NCBI RefSeq assembly: GCF_013359595.1
Contig: NZ_JABFMP010000027.1
Location: 43,465 to 107,464, forward strand
Length of the DNA stretch: 64,000 nt
Direction: 5' to 3'
Source of the DNA: Pseudomonas sp. C1C7
GTDB taxonomy: Bacteria; Pseudomonadota; Gammaproteobacteria; Pseudomonadales; Pseudomonadaceae
Of the stretch, positions 26,151 through 35,028 are shown piece after piece. A program made the position numbers and the translations under genes. Every line of letters starts with the position of its first letter. The first letter of the stretch is position 1. The notes beneath the pieces were generated by a model. It saw only the letters and a list, made by a program, of their open reading frames with translations. It was not told the origin of the DNA and did no database searches.

Positions 26151-26233
26151 CGGTGCCCTCCTTTGCCGTCCGCTATACCTGCTGTTACACGCTAGAACAT
26201 TCGAGCGCCGAAGCGAGATTGTTTCGCCATTAC

Positions 26234-26249
26234 TGGTGCATGGATTGCA
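26234..26249 (+). promoter_or_regulatory. Possible RpoN (sigma54) promoter of fimT
   Basis: TGGTGCATGGATTGCA has the GG and GC doublets 10 bases apart that sigma54 requires, compared with TGGCACR-N4-TTGCW; two bases of the -24 block differ. The start point would fall near 26260, just ahead of the GGGAGG ribosome site. PilR, an RpoN activator, is encoded nearby. Confidence 0.5.
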
Positions 26250-26280
26250 CGGGCCATCACACTCCAGGGAGGGAGATGTC

Positions 26281-26829
26281 ATGCATCAACGAGGTTTCAG
26301 CCTGGTTGAGTTACTCATGGGACTGACGATTGCCGGGATTGTTCTGCATTTGGTCAGTCCGGCGTTTGCGGCTGTTGTGAAAGCGAATCATCGGGAAGAC
26401 GCGGCGCAATCACTTTTCCATGGCCTGCGCACCGCCAGGACCGAGGCCATCACACGCAATCAGACCATCGTGATCCATGCCATCAACGAGGACTGGAGCC
26501 AGGGCTGGCGGATGATTCTGGATATCAATGGCAAGGGTCATGAAGACAGCAACAATCCGCTGCTGATCGAACGCCCGAGCAGTGCCCGAGTGCCGGTAGT
26601 GGGCAATCGGCCGGTGAGGAGTTTCGTGAGGTTCAGCGGTCTGGGTGAGCCGCTCATGCCAAGCGGGGCCTTTCAAGCGGGGACGTTGCACATCTGCTCG
26701 GCCCGGGAGGCGCTGAGCCAATACCAGGTGGTACTGGCCCGGTCCGGCCTGGTCAGCCTGCGCAGCAAAAAGACCGAGCAGGCTTTGTGTATAGGCGGGG
26801 AAGACTCAGAGGACGGAACGAACGCGTAG
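26281..26829 (+). CDS. fimT: Prepilin-like protein FimT
   Basis: A 182-aa GspH/FimT-family prepilin: leader MHQRG, mature FSLVELLMGLTIAGIVLHLV with Glu5, then a globular part with HGLRTARTEAITRNQTIVIH. GGGAGG sits 8-10 bases before the ATG at 26281. It is divergent from fimU, and its 3' end overlaps the convergent ispH by 24 bases. FimT proteins in other bacteria bind DNA during uptake; whether this one does is open. It is longer than the about 169 I recall for PAO1. Confidence 0.83.
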   Translation: MHQRGFSLVELLMGLTIAGIVLHLVSPAFAAVVKANHREDAAQSLFHGLRTARTEAITRNQTIVIHAINEDWSQGWRMILDINGKGHEDSNNPLLIERPSSARVPVVGNRPVRSFVRFSGLGEPLMPSGAFQAGTLHICSAREALSQYQVVLARSGLVSLRSKKTEQALCIGGEDSEDGTNA

Positions 26830-27753
26830 CTCTTTCGGCATGGAGAACGTGATGTTTTCCTCGCGACCGGCCAATTCGTCGGCGCCGGTGGCACCCCAGG
26901 CCTGCAGTTGCTGAATCACGCCACGGACCAGCACTTCCGGAGCCGATGCGCCGGCGGTGATGCCGATGCGCTCGACGCCGTCGAACCAGCTTTTCTGCAA
27001 GTCTTCGGCACCGTCGATCAGGTACGCCGGCGTGGCCATGCGCTCGGCGAGTTCACGCAGGCGGTTGGAGTTGGAGCTGTTGGGGCTGCCGACTACCAGG
27101 ACCACGTCGCATTCGTCGGCCAGTTGCTTGACCGCGTCCTGACGGTTTTGCGTGGCGTAGCAGATGTCGTCCTTGCGCGGACCGCCAATGGCCGGGAAAC
27201 GCGTACGCAGGGCATCGATGACGCGGCTGGTATCGTCCATCGACAGGGTGGTCTGGGTGACGAACGCCAGTTTTTCCGGGTTGCGCACTTGCAGCTTGGC
27301 GACATCTTCTTCGTCTTCGACCAGATAGATCGACCCGCCATTGGCTGGATCATACTGGCCCATGGTGCCTTCGACTTCCGGGTGACCGGCGTGGCCGATG
27401 AGGATGCATTCACGCCCGTCGCGGCTGTAACGCGCGACTTCGATGTGCACCTTGGTCACCAGCGGGCAGGTGGCGTCGAACACTTTCAGGCCACGGCCGG
27501 CGGCTTCGCTACGAACAGCCTGGGACACGCCGTGGGCACTGAAGATCACGATGACGTCGTCCGGCACCTGATCCAGCTCCTCGACAAAGATCGCGCCACG
27601 GTTGCGCAGGTCCTCGACGACGAATTTGTTGTGGACCACTTCATGACGCACGTAGATCGGCGGCCCGAAGACTTCCAGGGCGCGGTTGACGATTTCGATC
27701 GCCCGGTCCACACCGGCGCAAAAGCCACGGGGGTTGGCGAGTTTGATTTGCAT
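26806..27753 (-). CDS. ispH: 4-hydroxy-3-methylbut-2-enyl diphosphate reductase IspH
   Basis: A 315-aa iron-sulfur enzyme, the last step of the MEP isoprenoid pathway. The three cluster cysteines are visible: GFCAG at the start, DATCPL in the middle and ICYATQNRQ later, with the SPNSSNS substrate loop. ATG at 27753 gives the standard start MQIKLANPRGFCAG; the longer frame runs through a REP. A GAGG ribosome site is present. It ends inside the last codons of fimT on the other strand. Confidence 0.97.
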   Translation of the reverse strand: MQIKLANPRGFCAGVDRAIEIVNRALEVFGPPIYVRHEVVHNKFVVEDLRNRGAIFVEELDQVPDDVIVIFSAHGVSQAVRSEAAGRGLKVFDATCPLVTKVHIEVARYSRDGRECILIGHAGHPEVEGTMGQYDPANGGSIYLVEDEEDVAKLQVRNPEKLAFVTQTTLSMDDTSRVIDALRTRFPAIGGPRKDDICYATQNRQDAVKQLADECDVVLVVGSPNSSNSNRLRELAERMATPAYLIDGAEDLQKSWFDGVERIGITAGASAPEVLVRGVIQQLQAWGATGADELAGREENITFSMPKELRVRSVL

Positions 27754-27804
27754 GCTGTGCCTCGTGTCTTGCGCGCAAGAAATAGCGAAAACTGTGAAAA
27801 ACAC

Positions 27805-27894
27805 TGTGGGAGCGGGCTTGCTCGCGAATGCTGACTGACATTCAACTCGGACGTTGTCTGACACACCGCTTTCGCGAGCAAGCCCGCTCCCACA
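27805..27894. repeat. REPIN, GTGGGAGCGGGCTTGCTC type
   Basis: A 24-base perfect inverted pair begins TGTGGGAGCGGGCTTGCTC at 27805-27828 and ends at 27871-27894, with a 42-base core containing GACTGACAT...TGTCTGACACACC. It lies between fkpB's stop side and the ispH start on the minus strand. Confidence 0.9.
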
Positions 27895-27915
27895 TTTTTG
27901 ACCGTGTCTGGTCGG

Positions 27916-28368
27916 TTACAGCGCCTTGACGGAGATGATTTCCACGTCAAAGGTCAGCGTCTTGCCCGCCAGCGGGTGGTTGAAGTCGACGGTCACTTGC
28001 GTGTCGTCGAACTCTTTCACCACGCCCGGCAATTCAGTATTGGCCGCATCGTTGAAGATCACCAGCAAACCCGGCGAGAGGTCCATGTTCTGGAACTGCG
28101 AGCGCGGGATGATCTGCACGTTCTGCGGATTGGGCTGGCCGAAGGCGTTTTCAGGTTCGACGGTCAGGGTACGCTTGTCCCCTGCCTTGAAACCGAACAG
28201 CGCCGCTTCGAAGCCTGGCAACAGGTTGCCGTCACCGACCTTGAAGGTCGCCGGGGCCTTGTCGAAGGTGCTGTCCACCGTGTCGCCGTTCTCCAGGCGC
28301 AATGCGAAATGCAAGGTGACTTCCGTGTTCTGGCCGATACGTTGTTCAGCCAATACCTGTTCAGTCAT
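27916..28368 (-). CDS. fkpB: FKBP-type peptidyl-prolyl isomerase FkpB/SlpA
   Basis: A 150-aa SlpA-type prolyl isomerase/chaperone. It contains an FKBP half (NTEVTLHFALRLENGDTVDST; GDGNLLPGFEAALFG) with the inserted flap domain. Its ATG overlaps the lspA stop by 8 bases, so it is in the operon ileS-lspA-fkpB, and ispH follows. The same order (ileS-lspA-fkpB-ispH) is known from E. coli. Confidence 0.92.
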   Translation of the reverse strand: MTEQVLAEQRIGQNTEVTLHFALRLENGDTVDSTFDKAPATFKVGDGNLLPGFEAALFGFKAGDKRTLTVEPENAFGQPNPQNVQIIPRSQFQNMDLSPGLLVIFNDAANTELPGVVKEFDDTQVTVDFNHPLAGKTLTFDVEIISVKAL

Positions 28369-28873
28369 GAACGGTTTCTCCGGTTTTCTTACTTTTGAAC
28401 ATATCCAGTGCCAGCATCACGGCGCCTACAGTGATAGCACTGTCGGCAAAGTTGAACGCCGGGAAGTACCAGCGGTTCTGCCAGTGCACCAGGATGAAAT
28501 CGATCACATGGCCCAGGGCAATGCGGTCATACAGGTTGCCCAGCGCGCCGCCCAGCACCAGTGCCAGAGCGACCGCGAGCCAGGTTTCGTTGCGGCCCAG
28601 GCGCTTGAGCCAGACCACCAGCACCCCGCTGACCACCACTGCGATCAGGGCGAACAGCCAGCGCTGCCAACCGGAGCTGTCAGCCAGGAAGCTGAACGCA
28701 GCGCCCGTGTTGTAGGCCAGGGTCCAGCTGAAGTAATCGGGAATGATCACGATCTGCTGGTACATCTGGAGCCTGTCTTCGAAGTAGAACTTGCTGGCCT
28801 GGTCGATGACCAGGACCAGCAAACTCAACCAGAGCCAGCTCAGCCGTCCGAAACGGCCAACGGCATTAGGCAT
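28361..28873 (-). CDS. lspA: Lipoprotein signal peptidase LspA
   Basis: A 170-aa inner-membrane aspartic peptidase that cleaves prolipoproteins after lipidation. Four membrane helices, with the catalytic aspartates in LYDRIALGHVIDFI and FNFADSAI. It overlaps ileS upstream by 8 bases and fkpB downstream by 8 bases, so the three are coupled. Confidence 0.97.
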   Translation of the reverse strand: MPNAVGRFGRLSWLWLSLLVLVIDQASKFYFEDRLQMYQQIVIIPDYFSWTLAYNTGAAFSFLADSSGWQRWLFALIAVVVSGVLVVWLKRLGRNETWLAVALALVLGGALGNLYDRIALGHVIDFILVHWQNRWYFPAFNFADSAITVGAVMLALDMFKSKKTGETVHD

Positions 28874-31697
28874 AGTGGCGAACCTCGCCGGTGCCGCTGA
28901 TGTTGTCGACGCAACGACCGCAGATTTCCGGATGCTCCGGGTTCACGCCAACGTCTTCACGGCAGTGCCAGCAGCGGGCGCACTTGGCGTGAGCCGACTT
29001 GACGATTTTCAGCTTCAGGCCGCTGACTTCGGTCACCACGGCGTCGGCCGGAGCCTGCACCAACGGTGCAACACTGGCGGTGGAGGTGATCAGCACGAAG
29101 CGCAGTTCGTTGCTCAGCTTGGCCAGATCGGCGGTCAGGGCGTCTTCGGCGAACAGCGTCACTTCGGCCTGCAAGTTGCCACCGACGGCCTTGGCCGCGC
29201 GCTGGATCTCCATTTCCTTGTTGACCGCTACCTTGACCGCCATGATGCGGTCCCAGTACGCACGATCCAGCTCGAAGCCTTCCGGCAATTCGCTCAGGCC
29301 TTCATACCAGGTGTTGAGCATCACCGACTCGTTGCGCTCGCCCGGCAGGTACTGCCACAGCTCGTCGGCGGTGAACGCGAGGATCGGAGCGATCCAGCGC
29401 ACCAGCGCTTCGCAGATGTGGAACAGCGCGGTCTGGCACGAACGACGGGCCTTGCTGTCGGCGCCGGTGGTGTACTGGCGGTCCTTGATGATGTCGAGGT
29501 AGAAACCGCCCAGCTCCTGCACGCAGAAGTTGTGGATCTTGGAGTAGACGTTCCAGAAGCGGTATTCGCCGTAATGCTCTTGCAACTCGCGTTGCAGCAG
29601 CAGGGTGCGGTCCACGGCCCAACGGTCCAGTGCCAGCATTTCATCGGCCGGCAGCAGGTCGGTGGCCGGGTTGAAACCGGTCAGGTTGGAAAGCAGGAAA
29701 CGCGCGGTGTTGCGGATACGACGGTAGGCGTCGGCGCTGCGCTGCAGGATCTGCTCGGAAACCGCCATCTCGCCGGAGTAGTCGGTCGATGCCACCCACA
29801 GACGCATGATGTCGGCGCCCAGAGTGTCGTTGACCTTTTGCGGCGCGATCACGTTGCCCAGGGATTTGGACATCTTGCGGCCAGCTTCGTCGACGGTGAA
29901 ACCGTGGGTCAGCAGTTCGCGGTATGGCGCGTGGTTGTCGATGGCGCAGCCGGTCAGCAGGGACGAGTGGAACCAGCCGCGGTGCTGGTCCGAACCTTCC
30001 AGGTACAGGTCGGCGCGAGGACCGGTTTCGTGGCCCATCGGGTGCGAACCGCGCAGGACGTGCCAGTGCGTGGTGCCCGAATCGAACCAGACGTCCAGGG
30101 TGTCGCTGATCTTGTCGTACTGCGGCGCTTCATCGCCCAGCAGTTCGGCGGCGTCCAGTTTGAACCAGGCTTCGATGCCTTCGACTTCGACACGCTTGGC
30201 AACGATTTCCATCAGCTCGACAGTACGCGGGTGCAGTTCGCCGCTTTCCTTGTTCAGGAAAAACGGGATCGGCACGCCCCAGTTGCGCTGACGGGAGATG
30301 CACCAGTCCGGACGGTTGGCGATCATCGAGTGCAGGCGCGCCTGGCCCCAGGCCGGAACGAACTTGGTGTCTTCGATGGCTTTGAGCGAACGCTGACGCA
30401 GGGTGTCGCCGGTGGTCGGCTGCTTGTCCATGCCGATGAACCACTGCGCGGTGGCGCGATAGATCAGCGGGGTCTTGTGGCGCCAGCAGTGCATGTAGCT
30501 GTGTTCAATGACGGTGGTGTGCATCAGCGCACCGACTTCGGTCAGCTTGTCGACGATGGCCGGGTTGGCCTTCCAGATGAACTGGCCGCCGAAGAATTCC
30601 AGCGAAGGCACGTACACGCCGTTGCTCTGCACCGGATTGAGGATGTCGTCGTTGACCATGCCGTACTTCTTGCAGGTCACGAAGTCGTCCACGCCGTAGG
30701 CCGGGGCGGAGTGAACCACACCGGTGCCGGCGCCCAGTTCGACGTAGTCGGCCAGGTAAACCGGCGACAGACGGTCGTAGAACGGGTGACGGAAGTTGAT
30801 CAGTTCCAGGGCGGAACCTGGAGCGGTGGCCAGCACCGAGCCTTCGACGCCGTAACGGGACAGGCAGGATTGCACCAGCTCTTCAGCCAGGACCAGCAGC
30901 TTGTCGCCGATATCGACCAGGGCGTAGGTGAATTCAGGGTGAACGTTCAGCGCCTGGTTGGCCGGAATGGTCCACGGGGTGGTGGTCCAGATCACGATCG
31001 AGGCAGGCTTGGCCAGCGACGGCAGGCCGAACGCGGCAGCCAGTTTGGCTTCGTCGGCAATCGGGAAGGCTACGTCGATGGTCGAGGACTTCTTGTTCTC
31101 GTACTCGACTTCCGCTTCAGCCAGGGCCGAACCGCAGTCGAAGCACCAGTTCACGGGCTTGAGGCCCTTGAACACGAAACCGCCCTTGACGATTTCAGCC
31201 AGGGCGCGGATTTCACCAGCCTCGTTCTTGAAGTCCATGGTCTTGTACGGGTTGGCGAAGTCGCCCAACACGCCCAGACGGATGAATTCGGATTTCTGCC
31301 CTTCGATCTGCTCGGTGGCGTAGGCACGGCACAGTTCGCGGGTCTTGTCCGCGCCCAGGTTCTTGCCGTGGGTCACTTCGACCTTGTGTTCGATCGGCAG
31401 ACCGTGGCAGTCCCAGCCCGGAACATAAGGCGCGTCGAATCCCGACAGGGTCTTCGAGCGAATGATCATGTCCTTGAGGATCTTGTTCAGTGCGTGACCG
31501 ATGTGAATCGTGCCGTTGGCGTAGGGAGGACCGTCGTGCAGGACGAACTTCGGACGATCCTTGCCAATCTCGCGCAACTTTCCGTACAGGCCAATGCTGT
31601 CCCAGCGCTGCAGAATCTGCGGTTCGCGCTGAGGCAGGCCGGCCTTCATTGGGAAGGCGGTGTCCGGAAGGTTTAGCGTGGCTTTATAGTCGGTCAT
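28866..31697 (-). CDS. ileS: Isoleucyl-tRNA synthetase
   Basis: A 943-aa class I synthetase. HIGH motif in GTIHIGHALNK near residue 60, KMSKS in GRKMSKSLGNV near residue 605, the editing domain between them (WTTTPWTIPANQAL), and the C-terminal zinc ribbon CARCWHC...CGRC. Standard length for the eubacterial form. ribF ends 13 bases upstream on the same strand. Confidence 0.99.
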   Translation of the reverse strand: MTDYKATLNLPDTAFPMKAGLPQREPQILQRWDSIGLYGKLREIGKDRPKFVLHDGPPYANGTIHIGHALNKILKDMIIRSKTLSGFDAPYVPGWDCHGLPIEHKVEVTHGKNLGADKTRELCRAYATEQIEGQKSEFIRLGVLGDFANPYKTMDFKNEAGEIRALAEIVKGGFVFKGLKPVNWCFDCGSALAEAEVEYENKKSSTIDVAFPIADEAKLAAAFGLPSLAKPASIVIWTTTPWTIPANQALNVHPEFTYALVDIGDKLLVLAEELVQSCLSRYGVEGSVLATAPGSALELINFRHPFYDRLSPVYLADYVELGAGTGVVHSAPAYGVDDFVTCKKYGMVNDDILNPVQSNGVYVPSLEFFGGQFIWKANPAIVDKLTEVGALMHTTVIEHSYMHCWRHKTPLIYRATAQWFIGMDKQPTTGDTLRQRSLKAIEDTKFVPAWGQARLHSMIANRPDWCISRQRNWGVPIPFFLNKESGELHPRTVELMEIVAKRVEVEGIEAWFKLDAAELLGDEAPQYDKISDTLDVWFDSGTTHWHVLRGSHPMGHETGPRADLYLEGSDQHRGWFHSSLLTGCAIDNHAPYRELLTHGFTVDEAGRKMSKSLGNVIAPQKVNDTLGADIMRLWVASTDYSGEMAVSEQILQRSADAYRRIRNTARFLLSNLTGFNPATDLLPADEMLALDRWAVDRTLLLQRELQEHYGEYRFWNVYSKIHNFCVQELGGFYLDIIKDRQYTTGADSKARRSCQTALFHICEALVRWIAPILAFTADELWQYLPGERNESVMLNTWYEGLSELPEGFELDRAYWDRIMAVKVAVNKEMEIQRAAKAVGGNLQAEVTLFAEDALTADLAKLSNELRFVLITSTASVAPLVQAPADAVVTEVSGLKLKIVKSAHAKCARCWHCREDVGVNPEHPEICGRCVDNISGTGEVRHYA

Positions 31698-31710
31698 TTA
31701 AGGCTCTTCA

Positions 31711-32649
31711 TTAGCGATGGGCGCTAGGTGCGGCTAGTGCACGGGCGGCGGCGACATCCGCGTTGATCGCCGTTTTCAACGCCTCCAGAGAGGCAAAACG
31801 CTGCTCTTCACGCAGCTTGTGGTGGAAAACCACCGTCAGACGCCGGTCGTACAGGTCGCCGGCAAAATCCAGAAGATGTACTTCAAGGTGGGCCTTGCCA
31901 TCACCTTGAACCGTTGGCCGTACGCCAATATTGGCGACACCGGGCCAGGTCTTGCCGTCGATATCGACGTTGACCAGGTAAACCCCGGTAAACGGCACGC
32001 GACGGCGCTTGAGTTGAATGTTGGCGGTGGCCGTACCCAGCTGGCGAGCGAGCTTCTGACCGTGCAGCACGCGACCGGCGATCCGGTACGGGCGGCCGAG
32101 CAAGCGTTCGGCGAGGGCGAAATCGGCGGCGGCCAAGGCATTGCGCACCTGGGTGCTGCTGACCCGGATGCCGTCCAGCTCGACGGTTTGCGCGGCCTCG
32201 ACGGTAAAGCCCTGCATGACGCCGGCCTGCTGCAGGAAATCGAAATCCCCCGCCCGATCGCAACCGAAACGGAAATCGTCGCCGACCTCAAGGTGCTGCA
32301 CACCGAGGCCGTCCAACAGAATGGTATCGACGAATTCGCTGGCGCTGAGCTTGCTCAGGCGCTGGTTGAACGCCAGGCACAGGACCCGGTCGACGCCTTC
32401 GGCGGCCAGCAGTTGCAGTTTGTCTCGCAGACGGGTCAGCCGCGCCGGCGCGGTGTCGGGGGCGAAAAACTCCCGGGGCTGCGGCTCGAAAATCACCACG
32501 CAGCTGGGCACGCCCAACTCGAGCGCACGCTCACGCAGCCGCGCCAGGATAGCCTGGTGGCCACGGTGTACACCGTCAAAGTTGCCAATAGTGGCGACGC
32601 AGCCCCGATGCTGGGGGCGCAGATTTTGGAGGCCTCGAACCAGCTGCAT
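31711..32649 (-). CDS. ribF: Bifunctional riboflavin kinase/FAD synthetase RibF
   Basis: A 312-aa enzyme making FMN and FAD. The N-terminal nucleotidyl transferase has GNFDGVHRGHQAIL, and the C-terminal kinase has GRVLHGQKLARQLGTATANI. I chose ATG at 32649 (MQLVRGLQNLRPQHRG), with AAGAAG upstream; ATG at 32667 adds six residues. It heads the ribF-ileS-lspA-fkpB transcription unit. Confidence 0.96.
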   Translation of the reverse strand: MQLVRGLQNLRPQHRGCVATIGNFDGVHRGHQAILARLRERALELGVPSCVVIFEPQPREFFAPDTAPARLTRLRDKLQLLAAEGVDRVLCLAFNQRLSKLSASEFVDTILLDGLGVQHLEVGDDFRFGCDRAGDFDFLQQAGVMQGFTVEAAQTVELDGIRVSSTQVRNALAAADFALAERLLGRPYRIAGRVLHGQKLARQLGTATANIQLKRRRVPFTGVYLVNVDIDGKTWPGVANIGVRPTVQGDGKAHLEVHLLDFAGDLYDRRLTVVFHHKLREEQRFASLEALKTAINADVAAARALAAPSAHR

Positions 32650-32730
32650 AACGCGCTTCTTGCTCATAAAGTGGTCGATTATAACCACACCGGGCGGCCG
32701 ACGACAGGCAGCACCGCAACCCAAAGTAAT

Positions 32731-32754
32731 CGAGCCGACAAAAATGCCGGCTCG
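32731..32754 (-). terminator. Hairpin after murJ
   Basis: CGAGCCG and CGGCTCG form a 7-bp stem with a 10-base loop, 26 bases after the murJ stop. The following T-rich stretch is weak (ATTACTTT). Confidence 0.45.
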
Positions 32755-32779
32755 CTGCTGTTTTATCGAGCAATGTTCC

Positions 32780-34318
32780 TCAGCTCAACGCCTTGCGATT
32801 GAAGTCGCGCAGGCGGAAGCCCATCAACACTAACATGCCGAAATACGCCACCACACCTGCAACCACCAGGGCGCCCAGGCGCAGGAAGCGCTCGAGCATC
32901 TGCCCTTCGCCCCAGGCCGGCATGAAATGCATCCCGGCCAGCAGCACGGCGGACATCACCGCCACTGCGACCACCAGCTTGAAGGCGAATTTGGTCCAGC
33001 CCGGTTGCGGCTGATACATCTGCTGCTTGCGCAGTTGATAGAAGAGCAACCCGGCATTCAGGCACGCCCCGGCGCTGATGGCGAGCGCCAGGCCAGCATG
33101 GGCCAGCGGGCCGATCAGCACCAGGTTGAACAACTGAGTGACCACCAGGGTGAAAATCGCGATTTTCACCGGCGTGCGGATGTTCTGTTGCGCATAAAAG
33201 CCCGGCGCCAGCACTTTGATCACGATAATCGCGAGCAAACCGACCGAATAAGCGATCAGCGCCCGCTGGGTCATGGCGGCGTCAAATGCGTTGAATTGAC
33301 CGTACTGGAACAGCGAAACCGTCAGCGGTTCGGCGAGAATCCCCAACGCCAGCGCGCAAGGCAGCACCAGCAGGAAGCACAGGCGCAGGCCCCAATCGAG
33401 GATCCGCGAATACTCCTGGCGATCCTTGTTGGCGTAGGTCTTGGCCAGGGTCGGCAGCAGGATAGTCCCCAATGCCACGCCCAACACGCCGGACGGCAGC
33501 TCCATCAGGCGATCGGCGTAATACATCCACGACACGGAGCCTGCGACCAGAAACGAGGCGAAAATGGTGTTGATGATCAGGGAAATCTGGCTGACCGAGA
33601 CCCCGAGGATCGCCGGCAACATCTGCTTCATCACTCGCCAGACGCCGGTATCGCGCAGGTTGATCCGTGGCAGCACCAGCATGCCGATTTTCTTCAGGTG
33701 CGGCAGTTGATAGAGCAGCTGAGCCAGACCACCGGCCAGAACGGCCCACCCCAGCGCCATCACGGGTGGATCGAAATACGGCGTCAGGAACAGCGCAAAG
33801 ATGATCATGCTGACGTTCAGCAGAGTCGGCACGAACGCCGGCACCGAAAAGCGGTTCCAGGTGTTGAGGATCGCGCCGGCCAGCGATGACAGGGAAATCA
33901 GCAAAATATAGGGAAAGGTCACCCGTAACAGGCTTGAGGTCAGCTCGAACTTTTCCGGGGTGTCAGTGAATCCCGGCGCCGTGACCCAGATGACCCAGGG
34001 CGCAGCCAGCATGCCCAGCGCCGTGACCAGCGCCAGCACCAGCGTCAACAGGCCTGAGACGTAGGCAATAAAGGTACGCGTCGCCTCCTCTCCCTTCTGG
34101 CTTTTGTATTCGGCAAGAATCGGCACGAACGCCTGGGAAAAAGCCCCCTCGGCGAAGATGCGTCGCAGCAGGTTGGGCAATTTGAAGGCAATAAAGAAGG
34201 CGTCGGTCGCCATTCCCGCGCCGAAAGTGCGCGCAATAAGGGTGTCACGAACAAATCCCAGAATCCGGGAAAGCATCGTGATAGAGCTGACGGCGGCCAA
34301 CGATTTGAGCAGATTCAT
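32780..34318 (-). CDS. murJ: Lipid II flippase MurJ
   Basis: A 512-aa inner-membrane protein of about 14 helices that flips the peptidoglycan precursor lipid II. It begins MNLLKSLAAVSSITMLSRILGFVRDTLIARTFG, the diagnostic MviN start, with DAFFIAFKLPNLLRR following. Full length. It is divergent from rpsT. Confidence 0.97.
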   Translation of the reverse strand: MNLLKSLAAVSSITMLSRILGFVRDTLIARTFGAGMATDAFFIAFKLPNLLRRIFAEGAFSQAFVPILAEYKSQKGEEATRTFIAYVSGLLTLVLALVTALGMLAAPWVIWVTAPGFTDTPEKFELTSSLLRVTFPYILLISLSSLAGAILNTWNRFSVPAFVPTLLNVSMIIFALFLTPYFDPPVMALGWAVLAGGLAQLLYQLPHLKKIGMLVLPRINLRDTGVWRVMKQMLPAILGVSVSQISLIINTIFASFLVAGSVSWMYYADRLMELPSGVLGVALGTILLPTLAKTYANKDRQEYSRILDWGLRLCFLLVLPCALALGILAEPLTVSLFQYGQFNAFDAAMTQRALIAYSVGLLAIIVIKVLAPGFYAQQNIRTPVKIAIFTLVVTQLFNLVLIGPLAHAGLALAISAGACLNAGLLFYQLRKQQMYQPQPGWTKFAFKLVVAVAVMSAVLLAGMHFMPAWGEGQMLERFLRLGALVVAGVVAYFGMLVLMGFRLRDFNRKALS

Positions 34319-34488
34319 TGAAAGAGTGTGTGCCTGTCGATAAACAGCAGGCGAACTATGCGCCTACTTGTGCGATACTCCGCGCCGCAACAGCACAGAG
34401 CCAAAGCTCGCGAGTTTACAGGTCACACGCCGGAAAGAAATATCCCGTCGCACCACGCCTACCACTTAGCGGAACGTTTCAAGCGCCC

Positions 34489-34517
34489 TTGACAAGACTT
34501 CAACTCATCGGCATGAT
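34489..34517 (+). promoter_or_regulatory. Probable sigma70 promoter of rpsT
   Basis: TTGACA (34489-34494), a 17-base spacer and CATGAT (34512-34517), about 50 bases upstream of the rpsT start codon. Confidence 0.65.
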
Positions 34518-34570
34518 TCGCGGCCTATTTTGTTTGCTATTTCCTAAAAAGTCTTTCGAGGAGCTCGACG

Positions 34571-34846
34571 GTGGCCAACTCACCTTCCGCCAAAAAACGT
34601 GCAAAACAGGCTGAGAAGCGTCGCAGCCACAACGCCAGCCTGCGTTCCATGGTTCGTACCTACATCAAGAATGTAGTTAAAGCCATCGACGCAAAAGACG
34701 CTGCAAAAGCTCAAGCTGCATACGTTCTGGCTGTGCCTGTTATCGACCGTATGGCCGATAAAGGCATCATCCACAAGAACAAGGCTGCTCGCCATAAGAG
34801 CCGTCTGAATGGCCACGTTAAGGCCCTGAACGCTGCCGCTGCCTAA
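34571..34846 (+). CDS. rpsT: 30S ribosomal protein S20
   Basis: A 91-aa basic ribosomal protein (ANSPSAKKRAKQAEKRRSHNAS). The start codon is GTG at 34571, after a GAGGAG ribosome site. In E. coli rpsT also uses a non-ATG start (TTG), which is part of its translational control by free S20. Single-gene unit with a terminator right after it. Confidence 0.98.
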   Translation: MANSPSAKKRAKQAEKRRSHNASLRSMVRTYIKNVVKAIDAKDAAKAQAAYVLAVPVIDRMADKGIIHKNKAARHKSRLNGHVKALNAAAA

Positions 34847-34860
34847 GCGACTCGTTCACT

Positions 34861-34890
34861 AAAAAACCGACCTAAGGGTCGGTTTTTTAT
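34861..34890 (+). terminator. rpsT terminator
   Basis: AAAAAACCGACC / GGTCGGTTTTTT, stem of 12 bp with a short loop, 15 bases after the stop codon. Confidence 0.93.
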
Positions 34891-34921
34891 TGCCTGCGAT
34901 TTGGTGACCACACAAAAACTA

Positions 34922-35010
34922 TGGGAGCGGGCTTGCTCGCGAAAGCGGTGTGCCAGCCGACGATGATATCGGCTGACAGCCCCCCCTTCGCGAGCAAGCC
35001 CGCTCCCACA
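34922..35010. repeat. REPIN, GTGGGAGCGGGCTTGCTC type
   Basis: Inverted REP pair at 34922-34943 and 34987-35010 around a core with GCGGTGTGCCAGCCGAC. It lies between the convergent rpsT and creA. Confidence 0.88.
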
Positions 35011-35028
35011 TTTTGATTTGCGCTGGAC

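Noticed and set aside
28791..31676. A 961-codon frame opposite ileS
   Set aside because: Shadow of the essential ileS with HIGH and KMSKS motifs on the minus strand.
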